Shown: positions 1-5,004, counted from the stretch's first letter. The stretch: DNA of 5,004 bases from Alphaproteobacteria bacterium (GCA_947455695.1 CANGRN010000155.1:1-5004), one strand, 5' to 3'. Notes: generated by a model not told the origin, from the letters alone. Program-made: numbers and translations.

Positions 1-2
1 AT

Positions 3-737
3 TCGGGCGCCTTCGACATGCCCGGCAAGGTCTGGGCGAAACTGGGCATCACCACCATTGCCTATGACCAGCGGGGTTTTGGCCGCAATCCCAATCCGGG
101 CGTGTGGGCGGGCGCGGATACGATGCGCAGCGACCTCAATGATGCCGTGGCGGCGGCGCGCGTCCGCTATCCAGGCTTGCCGGTCTATGCCCTGGGCGAA
201 AGCATGGGCGGGGCGGTGGTCCTGACGGCGCTGGCTTCGGACAATCCGCCCGCGGTGGATGGAGCAATCCTGGTGGCGCCGGCGGTGTGGTCGCGCGGCG
301 ACATGCCGATCCTGTACCGCACCGCCTTGTTCCTGGGCGCGCATCTGCTGCCCGGCATGATCCTGTCCAACAGCGCCGCCGGCCGGGTGGTCAAGATCAC
401 CCCGTCCGACAACATCCCCATGCTGATCGCGCTGGGCAAGGATCCGCTGTTCCAGAAGCGAACCCGCACCGACACGCTGTATGGGCTGGTGAACCTGATG
501 GACGAGGCGCGCACGGCGCCCAACCGTATAAAGACCGCGCCGCCGATCCTGTTTCTCTATGGTGCCAACGACCAGATCATTCCGGCCAAGCCGACCGAGG
601 CGGTGATCGCGGGCCTAGGAACCAAGGCCACCGTCCGGAAATATGCGCATGGCTACCACATGCTGCTGCGCGACCTGGAAGGCGAGGTGGTGGACAAGGA
701 TGTGGCGGACTGGATCACATCCGGCGGCAACAAATAG
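3..737 (+). CDS. Alpha/beta hydrolase, monoacylglycerol lipase/lysophospholipase type (5' end cut off by window)
   Basis: This is a serine hydrolase of the alpha/beta fold, probably cleaving an ester of a lipid or related acyl compound. The frame is open to the left edge. Residues SGAFD precede the first ATG (18) and fit the family, in which a stretch like AFDMPG follows the oxyanion-loop HG motif, so the true start lies outside the window. Counting from the ATG at 18, I see the YDQRGFG motif (16-22), the nucleophile elbow GESMGG with Ser62, the acid in YGAND (Asp185) and the catalytic histidine in GYHMLLRDLEGE (His214). The triad is therefore complete and the C-terminus intact. The DQRGFGR..NPG stretch and the YHMLLRD ending resemble monoglyceride lipase/PldB-type enzymes (COG2267, Hydrolase_4). 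The substrate cannot be told from sequence. A signal peptide, if present, would be in the missing part. The small gene at 781 follows 43 bases downstream on the same strand. Confidence 0.9.
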   Translation, partial: SGAFDMPGKVWAKLGITTIAYDQRGFGRNPNPGVWAGADTMRSDLNDAVAAARVRYPGLPVYALGESMGGAVVLTALASDNPPAVDGAILVAPAVWSRGDMPILYRTALFLGAHLLPGMILSNSAAGRVVKITPSDNIPMLIALGKDPLFQKRTRTDTLYGLVNLMDEARTAPNRIKTAPPILFLYGANDQIIPAKPTEAVIAGLGTKATVRKYAHGYHMLLRDLEGEVVDKDVADWITSGGNK

Positions 738-754
738 CCGCCTCGGCCGTTACC

Positions 755-773
755 CTCCGGAACCCTTTCGGAG
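755..773 (+). promoter_or_regulatory. Ribosome binding site of the small gene, within a short hairpin
   Basis: GGAG at 770-773 lies 7 bases before the ATG at 781, an ideal Shine-Dalgarno position, and it decides the start of the 60-residue gene. The same bases can pair with CTCCG at 755-759 (CTCCG/CGGAG, 5 bp, 9-base loop), which would partly mask the site. The site is clear; control through masking is only an inference because the stem is short. Confidence 0.5.
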
Positions 774-780
774 CACAAAG

Positions 781-963
781 ATGGCCCATCCCCAGAACGA
801 TCTGCGCAACGGCAAGCCGGGCGGCGACGCCAACACCAATATCAAGCTGGCCGGTCACACAGAACAGACCATGCCGACCTCGCCCAAGCAGGAGCATGCC
901 GTCAATCCGGGCGTCGGCAGCAAGGCCGGTGTGGCCGAGGGTCAGGTCACAAAGTCCAATTAA
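781..963 (+). CDS. Small hydrophilic hypothetical protein, 60 aa
   Basis: I do not recognise this protein. The ATG at 781 is preceded at a 7-base distance by GGAG (770-773), and the frame ends with TAA at 961-963. The product is 60 residues, rich in Gly, Asn, Lys, Pro, Thr and Gln, with no hydrophobic stretch long enough for a membrane helix or signal peptide. It has no cysteine and no aromatic residue, so it looks intrinsically disordered and cytoplasmic. An open frame continues upstream in the same phase to an ATG at 643, but that part overlaps the hydrolase gene out of frame, so the start at 781 is preferred. It lies 43 bases after the hydrolase stop and is followed by a structured non-coding stretch. 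A disordered stress-type or partner-binding protein is possible, but nothing in the sequence shows a function. Confidence 0.6.
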   Translation: MAHPQNDLRNGKPGGDANTNIKLAGHTEQTMPTSPKQEHAVNPGVGSKAGVAEGQVTKSN

Positions 964-967
964 GTCC

Positions 968-1008
968 ACTTAGCCGGTTTGCCAGCTAAGTCCGCCCTTT
1001 GCGGGCGG
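968..1008 (+). other. Two back-to-back stem-loops after the small gene (terminator or structured leader)
   Basis: The first hairpin is 968-991: ACTTAGC (968-974) pairs perfectly with GCTAAGT (985-991), then after one C/A mismatch GG (976-977) pairs with CC (982-983), leaving a TTTG loop. The second follows without a gap: CCGCCC (992-997) pairs with GGGCGG (1003-1008) around TTTGC. They begin 5 bases after the stop codon of the small gene. No T-run follows the second stem, so a classical intrinsic terminator is not obvious. They may protect or end the upstream mRNA, or form part of the leader of the downstream glutaryl-CoA dehydrogenase mRNA. No known riboswitch class was recognised. Confidence 0.5.
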
Positions 1009-1023
1009 CACGGGGATGGCGAT

Positions 1024-1062
1024 ATGCTTTCCAGGCGGGAAGCATTTCGCCTCCCCGTTTTT
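1024..1062 (+). terminator. Stem-loop with following T-run in the glutaryl-CoA dehydrogenase leader (possible attenuator)
   Basis: ATGCTTTCC (1024-1032) pairs with GGGAAGCAT (1037-1045) through 9 bp, one of them a T/G wobble, around the tetraloop AGGC. An alternative pairing uses CGGG (1036-1039) with CCCG (1054-1057), and five T follow directly at 1058-1062. The two foldings exclude each other, an arrangement compatible with attenuation. The ATG at 1078 lies 15 bases after the T-run. This is read from base pairing by eye; termination itself is inferred. Confidence 0.35.
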
Positions 1063-1077
1063 GTCTGGGCTGGGAAA

Positions 1078-2247
1078 ATGCCGCAAGTCTGGCCTGCCTT
1101 TGACTGGGCCGATCCGCTGTTGCTGGAATCCTCGTTGCGGGAAGACGAAAAGCTGGTGCGCGATACCGCGCGCGGCTTTGCGCAAGCTCGGCTGATGCCG
1201 CGGGTGCGGGACATGCACCGCGATGAGAGTTTCGATCCGGCCATCCTCAAAGAAATGGGCGCGCTGGGCCTGCTGGGCAGCACGCAGGAAGAATTTGGCG
1301 GTGTCTCGCCGGTGGCCTACGGGTTGATCGCGCGGGAAGTGGAGGGGGTGGATTCGGCGTTCCGCTCTTCGCTGTCGGTGCAGTCCAGCCTGGTGATGCA
1401 TCCCATCCATGAATTCGGCAGCGACGCGCAAAAGGCGAAATATCTGCCCAGGCTCGCGTCGGGCGAATGGATCGGATGCTTCGGCCTGACCGAGCCGGAA
1501 GCGGGCTCCGATCCCGGCGCCATGCAGTCCAGGGCGGTCAAGACGGCGGACGGTTTTGTCCTGAACGGCACCAAGACATGGATTACGCACGCGCCCGTGG
1601 CCGATGTGCTGGTGGTTTGGGCCAAGCTGGATGGCCGCGTCAAAGGCTTTATCCTGGAGCGCGGCGACAAGGGGCTGACCACGCCCAAGATCGACGGCAA
1701 GTTTTCCCTGCGCGCATCCGTCACCGGCCAGATCGCCATGAATGACGTGACGATCCCGGCGGACCGCATGCTGCCGCAGGCCGACGGCATGAAGGCGCCG
1801 TTCGCCTGTCTCAACCATGCGCGCTTCGGCATTTCCTGGGGCGCGATGGGGGCGGCGGAGTTCTGCTGGCATGCGGCGCGCAGTTACGGGTTGGAGCGCA
1901 AGCAGTTCGGCCGGCCGCTGGCCGCCAACCAGCTCTATCAAAAGAAGCTTGCCGACATGCAGACCGAGATCACCCTTGGCCTGACGGCCTGCCTGCAGGC
2001 CGGGCGGCTGATGGAAGAGGGCCAGCTGGCTTCCGAGGCCATCAGTCTTCTGAAGCGCAACAATGCGGGCAAGGCGCTGGACATTGCGCGGGCCGCCCGC
2101 GACATGCATGGCGGCAATGGCGTGGCCGACGATTATCATGTGGTGCGGCACATGCTGAACCTGGAAGCCGTCAACACCTATGAAGGCACCCATGATATCC
2201 ATGCCCTGGTGCTGGGCCGGGCGCAGACGGGCATTTCGGCCTTTTAA
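1078..2247 (+). CDS. gcdH: Glutaryl-CoA dehydrogenase
   Basis: This FAD-dependent acyl-CoA dehydrogenase oxidises and decarboxylates glutaryl-CoA to crotonyl-CoA and CO2, passing electrons to electron-transfer flavoprotein. It is a cytoplasmic step in lysine, tryptophan and glutarate degradation. From the ATG at 1078 the protein has 389 residues, the usual family length. It starts just before [10 protein letters not shown] (8-17), near where mature family members begin. Arg96 and Ser100 in [12 protein letters not shown] match the glutaryl-binding Arg94/Ser98 of the human enzyme. LTEPEAGSD (137-145) is the FAD-side acyl-CoA dehydrogenase signature, [13 protein letters not shown] (326-338) the C-terminal helix motif, and Glu369 in [12 protein letters not shown] the catalytic base (Glu370 in human). 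RNN and [10 protein letters not shown] separate it well from other acyl-CoA dehydrogenases. An in-frame ATG at 1024 (407 aa) has a better Shine-Dalgarno (GGGGA, 1012-1016), and a TTG at 979 is also open; both would translate leader hairpins into a non-conserved extension. The FMN dehydrogenase gene follows after 49 bases. Confidence 0.95.
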   Translation: MPQVWPAFDWADPLLLESSLREDEKLVRDTARGFAQARLMPRVRDMHRDESFDPAILKEMGALGLLGSTQEEFGGVSPVAYGLIAREVEGVDSAFRSSLSVQSSLVMHPIHEFGSDAQKAKYLPRLASGEWIGCFGLTEPEAGSDPGAMQSRAVKTADGFVLNGTKTWITHAPVADVLVVWAKLDGRVKGFILERGDKGLTTPKIDGKFSLRASVTGQIAMNDVTIPADRMLPQADGMKAPFACLNHARFGISWGAMGAAEFCWHAARSYGLERKQFGRPLAANQLYQKKLADMQTEITLGLTACLQAGRLMEEGQLASEAISLLKRNNAGKALDIARAARDMHGGNGVADDYHVVRHMLNLEAVNTYEGTHDIHALVLGRAQTGISAF

Positions 2248-2274
2248 AGCGCCCGCTTTGCGGGCATAAAGCCC
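2246..2274 (+). terminator. GC hairpin between glutaryl-CoA dehydrogenase and FMN dehydrogenase genes
   Basis: GCCCGC (2251-2256) pairs perfectly with GCGGGC (2260-2265) around TTT, starting 3 bases after the TAA at 2245-2247. Two alternative small stems overlap it: AAAGC (2246-2250) with GCTTT (2255-2259), and GGGC (2262-2265) with GCCC (2271-2274). A short T-run (2279-2282) lies downstream, not directly at the stem. It could be a weak or partial terminator, or an mRNA-stabilising stem within an operon. Its core TTTGCGGGC also occurs in the hairpin at 992-1008. Confidence 0.4.
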
Positions 2275-2296
2275 CCGATTTTCTACGGATATTTCC

Positions 2297-3472
2297 ATGA
2301 GCCTGGCTTCCCCGCGCGTCGTCAATATCAAGGATCTGCGCCGCCTGGCGCGCGCCCGTCTGCCCGACGGTGTGTTCGATTACCTGGACGGCGCTGCCGA
2401 CGACGAAATCACCCTCAAGGACAGCGAGCGCGCCTTTACCGAAGTGCTGTTCAAGCCGCGCTTTGCCGTGGCGACCCCCTCCTGCGATCTGGGGGTGACG
2501 GTGCTTGGCCAGAAGCTGGACCTGCCGTTCCTGCTGGCGCCGATCGGTTATTCGCGGCTGATGCATCCGCGCGGCGAGATGGCGGCATCGCGCGCGGCTG
2601 GCAAGAACGGCACGGGCTATATCCTGTCCACCATGTCGGGCCACACCATCGAGGATGTGAAAGCGGAGTCGAAGGGACCGACCTTCTATCAACTGTATCT
2701 GGCCGGCGGACGCGGCGCCGCGGAAGGCGCGATCGCGCGCGCCAAGGCGGCCGGCTACAAGGCGCTGTTCGTCACCATCGATACGCCGGTGGCGGGAAAT
2801 CGGGAGCGCGACTTCCGCAACGGCATGAAGGAACTGATGGGCAGGAACATTCTGGCCAAGGCCAAGTATGTTCCCAACATCCTGGCGCATCCGCGCTGGC
2901 TGGCGGGATTTATGGCCGACGGCATGACCCGGCCCTTTCCCAATATCGTGGTGCCGGGCGCAGGTCCCCTGGCGGCGACCGATGTGGCGGCGGCGCTGGA
3001 ATCGGCGCAGGTGTCCTGGACCGACCTGAAATGGATTCGCCAATTGTGGGACGGTCCCATCGTCATGAAAGGTGTCGTGACGGTGGAGGATGCCAAGCGC
3101 TCGGTCGATTACGGCGCGCAGGGCATCGTGGTATCCACCCATGCCGGCCGCCAGCTCGATGGCGTGGCGGGATCGCTGCGCGTGCTGCCGGGAATCCTGG
3201 AAGCGGTGGGCGGCCAGACCGAAGTGTTGTTCGACGGTGGCATCCGCCGTGGCAGCGACATGGTCAAGGCCCTGGCGATGGGCGCCAAGGCGTGTTTGCT
3301 GGGTCGCGGCTATGCCTATGGCATGGCGGCGGCCGGCGATGCGGGCATCGAGCGCGCCATCGAGATTTTCCGCGCCGACATCATCCGCACCCTCAAACTG
3401 CTGGGTTGTCCCAGCATTGCGGCCCTGGATCAGTCCTATATCGCGCTGCGTCCTGGATTCCGCGTCGACTAA
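2297..3472 (+). CDS. FMN-dependent alpha-hydroxy-acid dehydrogenase (L-lactate dehydrogenase/LldD type)
   Basis: This enzyme should oxidise an L-2-hydroxy acid to the 2-oxo acid with FMN, passing electrons to the quinone pool (dehydrogenase) or oxygen (oxidase). Its 391 residues match the family length and form one TIM-barrel FMN_dh domain. Visible family residues are Tyr29 (FDYLDGAADDE), the APIGYSRLMHP loop (81-91), Tyr134 (FYQLY), Asp162 (TIDTPVAG), Arg169, Lys258 (VMKGV), His282 as catalytic base, Arg285, and the FMN-phosphate loops DGGIRRGSD (313-321) and GRGYAYG (336-342). The active-site segment reads STHAGRQLDG rather than the usual SNHGGRQLDG, so Asn is Thr and the first Gly is Ala beside the catalytic His. 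The RLMHPRGE loop and the HPRW segment recall the LldD2-type lactate dehydrogenases of actinobacteria. Lactate is the first guess, but glycolate, mandelate or another 2-hydroxy acid is possible. The start has only a weak GGA (2287-2289) 7 bases upstream. No signal peptide or membrane helix is seen. Confidence 0.92.
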   Translation: MSLASPRVVNIKDLRRLARARLPDGVFDYLDGAADDEITLKDSERAFTEVLFKPRFAVATPSCDLGVTVLGQKLDLPFLLAPIGYSRLMHPRGEMAASRAAGKNGTGYILSTMSGHTIEDVKAESKGPTFYQLYLAGGRGAAEGAIARAKAAGYKALFVTIDTPVAGNRERDFRNGMKELMGRNILAKAKYVPNILAHPRWLAGFMADGMTRPFPNIVVPGAGPLAATDVAAALESAQVSWTDLKWIRQLWDGPIVMKGVVTVEDAKRSVDYGAQGIVVSTHAGRQLDGVAGSLRVLPGILEAVGGQTEVLFDGGIRRGSDMVKALAMGAKACLLGRGYAYGMAAAGDAGIERAIEIFRADIIRTLKLLGCPSIAALDQSYIALRPGFRVD

Positions 3473-3575
3473 GCGCGAGGGATTTTGTAGCGTGAGCAGG
3501 ATCGCCTAGCGACGTGTACAAGATGTACACGAGCGACGGCGCGACGAACTCACAACACAAAAGAACCGCGCTTAG
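3469..3575. repeat. Nested imperfect palindrome spanning the convergent intergenic junction
   Basis: The 99 bases between the converging genes form a long imperfect inverted repeat centred at 3522. Outer arms CTAAGCGCG (3469-3477) and CGCGCTTAG (3567-3575) pair 9/9. Inside them TTTTGT (3483-3488) pairs with ACAAAA (3557-3562), GTGAG (3492-3496) with CTCAC (3549-3553), CGCC (3503-3506) with GGCG (3538-3541), and CGTGTACA (3513-3520) with TGTACACG (3524-3531). Outer, CGCC and inner pairs share exactly the same centre; the two middle ones are offset by one base. Each outer arm contains the TAA stop of one gene. It may be a bidirectional terminator hairpin, or a small palindromic repeat/MITE-like element. 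No coding capacity is visible within it. Confidence 0.65.
3513..3531. promoter_or_regulatory. Perfect inverted repeat, operator-like or hairpin tip
   Basis: CGTGTACA, a 3-base spacer AGA, and TGTACACG form a perfect 8-base-arm dyad. Its shape is that of a dimeric helix-turn-helix repressor site (TetR- or GntR-like sizes). However, it lies downstream of both converging genes, where an operator would be unexpected, and it is the tip of the larger palindrome. The repeat itself is certain; a regulator binding to it is speculative. Confidence 0.35.
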
Positions 3576-4492
3576 ATTTTAAAGCGCCACATCCAGCCCA
3601 TGTCGTCGCAGGCATACATGTCGTCGCCCACCAGCTTGGCGCAGTGGATGACCGGCGAGGTGTCCGGCAGCTGCACCCGCTCATGAATGACGCCGGTCCT
3701 GGCGTCATGGCGGAAAAACGCATTCAGGTTTGAATCCGACGACCAGATCGTGTCGTGCGTCTTGCCCCAGCTCATGCCATGGGTGCGGTTGCCTGGCACC
3801 GGCCAGGTGGCTTTCACTTTCCAGCTCTTCTTGTTGATGGTGAATATCTGCCGCGCCGGCGGGCCGGCATAGATCAGATAGTCGCCGTCCAGCATGATGG
3901 CGTGCGCGCCGGTGCCGCCAGAGCCTTCCTCGGCATCGAGCGGCAACTGTCCCGGCGGCAATCCCTTGCCGGTGTTGTTGCCGACATTGCCGCTTTGCGC
4001 CGGGCCGATGCCGCGCGGCATGTCCGGCCAGGCGGGCTTCAGCGGCGAAGAGCGGGGTTTGGGATCATCCTCGCGTTCATAGATACGCCCGGCACCTGGC
4101 GTCACATACTTGGCGATGGTCTTGCCGTGAAGATCACAATGCACGATCAGCGAATTGTGCGTGGATGTGATCCACATCGTCTCGCCGTCCTGCACCAGCC
4201 CGCTGGGCCCGACCACATCGGCCTGGAACTCGCGCACCGTGGTGCCGTCCTTGATATTGGTCAGGGTGATCCAGTGACCGGCGCCCTGGTCCAGCACCCA
4301 CATCTGTCCGGGTGTGCTGGCAATGGCCAGGCCGTTGGGCTGGCCATGCTTGGTCTTGTACAACACCTCGATCTTGCTGGCGGCGCGGGTCGGGATCTTC
4401 GACCAGTCGGGATGCGCCGGTTGTGCCAGTGCCGGGAGAGTAGCGGCGGGCGAAACCGCCGCGGCGGCGAGGAAATTCCTGCGCTTCATCAT
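3572..4492 (-). CDS. Exported beta-propeller protein (NHL/streptogramin-lyase-like), Tat signal peptide
   Basis: This 306-residue protein should fold as a beta-propeller; the exact function is unknown. The N-terminus MMKRRNFLAAAAVSPAATLPALAQ has an RR-x-F-L twin-arginine core, a short Ala-rich stretch and an ALA-Q cleavage site (23/24), so it is probably exported folded to the periplasm. Blade-like repeats with a Gly-hydrophobic/trp-asp pattern start near GQPNGLAIAS (50-59, then MWVLDQG), GPSGLVQDG (95-103, MWITST), TGAHAIMLDG (194-203, LIYAG), RTHGMSWG (236-243, IWSSDS) and IHCAKLVGD (282-290, MYACDD). A Pro/Gly/Asn-rich insert (about 131-190) interrupts blades 2 and 3. The ATG at 4492 is chosen because AGGGA (4501-4505) sits 8 bases upstream; an in-frame ATG at 4651 would run through the neighbouring gene and hide the signal peptide. 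It starts 11 bases after the upstream propeller gene stops, so the two are probably co-transcribed. SMP-30/gluconolactonase-like, Vgb-like lyase or ligand-binding roles are all open. Confidence 0.8.
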   Translation of the reverse strand: MMKRRNFLAAAAVSPAATLPALAQPAHPDWSKIPTRAASKIEVLYKTKHGQPNGLAIASTPGQMWVLDQGAGHWITLTNIKDGTTVREFQADVVGPSGLVQDGETMWITSTHNSLIVHCDLHGKTIAKYVTPGAGRIYEREDDPKPRSSPLKPAWPDMPRGIGPAQSGNVGNNTGKGLPPGQLPLDAEEGSGGTGAHAIMLDGDYLIYAGPPARQIFTINKKSWKVKATWPVPGNRTHGMSWGKTHDTIWSSDSNLNAFFRHDARTGVIHERVQLPDTSPVIHCAKLVGDDMYACDDMGWMWRFKI

Positions 4493-4500
4493 CCGCGGTT

Positions 4501-4505
4501 TCCCT
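4501..4505 (-). promoter_or_regulatory. Ribosome binding site deciding the start of the exported propeller gene
   Basis: On the - strand AGGGA lies 8 bases before the ATG at 4492 and overlaps the TAG stop (4504-4506) of the upstream gene. This supports start 4492 over the second ATG at 4489 and suggests translational coupling between the two genes. Confidence 0.55.
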
Positions 4506-5004
4506 ATGCCGGCTCGATCTTGAAGACCCAGCCCGCATGCGGGCTGTCGCCATTCGGCCAGCCGGGATGAATGCCGGCATCGCAACTGATCAGCGTGCCG
4601 TTGTGGAATTCCAGGCCATGCGGATCGCAGGAGCCGGGCAGGAAATCCCACGTGCCAATGATCTGGCCGGTCTTGCCGTCATACTTCACCAGTCCCGGCT
4701 TGCCTTCCTTGTAATTCTTGCTGTCATTGCCCAGCACCAGCCAGATGTCACCCTTGTCGTCGATGGTCATGTCATGGGTGCGCGGCTTGTCGGGAGAGGT
4801 GTAGGTCGAGATCGCCACTTCGGGCACCCAGGTCTTGGGATCGACCCGCAGCAGAAGCTTGGGCCGCAGCGCCGCGATCCACAATTTGCCATTGTGCCAT
4901 TGCGCGCCATGGCTGCCGCCGCCGTCCTGGCCGGGAAGGGCCAGCGGAATCTGGCGGTGGCTGATTTCCTTGCTGTTCATGTCCACCTGGAAGCAGCCCT
5001 GCGG
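4504..5004 (-). CDS. Beta-propeller protein, NHL/streptogramin-lyase-like (5' end cut off by window)
   Basis: The frame is open through the right edge, with PQGCFQVDMNSKE read before the nearest ATG (4980), so the gene starts outside the window and only its C-terminal 166 residues are seen. Three blade-like units are visible: GGSHGAQWHNGKLWIAA with RVDPKTW after it, PRTHDMTIDDKGDIWLV with KYDGKTGQIIGTW, and CDPHGLEFHNGTLISCD ending in GWVFKIEPA. The repeated (S/T/P)HG/HD...(D/N)GKLW pattern and the D-x-K-T segments are typical of NHL, SMP-30 or Vgb-like propellers. It resembles the downstream gene in motif order, including a Cys-Asp pair (SCD here, ACD there) and a final GW..FKI, so they are probably paralogs. 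Its stop overlaps the neighbour's ribosome binding site. Localisation and ligand are unknown because the N-terminus is missing. Confidence 0.78.
   Translation of the reverse strand, partial: PQGCFQVDMNSKEISHRQIPLALPGQDGGGSHGAQWHNGKLWIAALRPKLLLRVDPKTWVPEVAISTYTSPDKPRTHDMTIDDKGDIWLVLGNDSKNYKEGKPGLVKYDGKTGQIIGTWDFLPGSCDPHGLEFHNGTLISCDAGIHPGWPNGDSPHAGWVFKIEPA

Noticed and set aside
287..973. Out-of-frame + strand open frame overlapping the hydrolase and the small gene
   Set aside because: Product is Arg/His/Pro-rich with no motif, while the hydrolase frame has a complete catalytic triad.
979..1077. TTG start at 979 for glutaryl-CoA dehydrogenase
   Set aside because: It would add 33 residues not seen in the family, has no good Shine-Dalgarno, and would translate two strong hairpins.
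970..2331. Long open frame (453 codons) on the - strand across the glutaryl-CoA dehydrogenase gene
   Set aside because: Its product has no recognisable family and is His/Arg/Gln-rich low-logic sequence, as expected for an antisense shadow of a high-GC gene. The + strand gene is unambiguous.
2171..3142. Open frame (323 codons) on the - strand across the FMN dehydrogenase gene
   Set aside because: Antisense shadow of a strongly conserved + strand gene, with Arg/His/Gly-rich composition and no domain.
3755..4570. Open frame (271 codons) on the + strand across the exported propeller gene
   Set aside because: Covers a gene with a signal peptide, good ribosome site and propeller repeats on the other strand; its own product looks like out-of-frame translation.
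4493..4651. Upstream ATG at 4651 for the exported propeller gene
   Set aside because: The extra 53 residues lie out of frame within the neighbouring propeller gene and would bury the twin-arginine signal peptide.
1..5004. Defence system, phage, transposon or CRISPR content
   Set aside because: No nuclease, helicase, transposase, integrase, reverse transcriptase, toxin-antitoxin pair or spaced direct repeats were found; the genes are metabolic or exported propellers.

Overview
The window is high-GC bacterial DNA with tightly packed genes. Its gene content (glutaryl-CoA dehydrogenase, an FMN-dependent 2-hydroxy-acid dehydrogenase, a Tat-type exported beta-propeller) fits a heterotrophic proteobacterium, most likely an alphaproteobacterium. 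That placement is inferred from gene types and composition, not from a marker gene. There is no rRNA, tRNA, CRISPR array, transposase or phage gene.

Left half, + strand. The window opens inside an alpha/beta-hydrolase gene of the monoacylglycerol lipase/lysophospholipase type (ends at 737). A 60-residue, polar, unrecognised small protein follows (781-963) with a good ribosome binding site. Next come 114 bases of non-coding DNA (964-1077) holding three consecutive stem-loops. They lead into a glutaryl-CoA dehydrogenase gene (1078-2247) with all the key residues I know for the family. After a 49-base gap with a small GC hairpin comes a complete FMN-dependent alpha-hydroxy-acid dehydrogenase (2297-3472) of the LldD/lactate dehydrogenase type. 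These four genes run in the same direction and may be partly co-transcribed. A lipase-type hydrolase, an acyl-CoA dehydrogenase and a 2-hydroxy-acid dehydrogenase suggest carbon catabolism feeding electrons to the respiratory chain, but no shared pathway is proven.

Right half, - strand. Two adjacent genes encode beta-propeller proteins of the NHL/streptogramin-lyase-like type. The upstream one runs off the right edge (4504-5004). The downstream one (3572-4492) starts 11 bases after it and has a twin-arginine-type signal peptide. They resemble each other in motif order and look like a tandem paralogous pair in one operon. Their substrate or ligand is unknown.

The + and - strand blocks converge at 3473-3571. 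This junction is filled by a nested, imperfect palindrome of about 107 bases centred at 3522. Its outer 9-base arms contain the stop codons of both converging genes, and its core is the inverted repeat GTGTACA-AGA-TGTACAC. This is the most unusual non-coding structure in the window. I see no clear evidence for a wholly new multi-gene system; the best leads are this palindrome, the structured leader before glutaryl-CoA dehydrogenase, the small orphan protein and the propeller pair.
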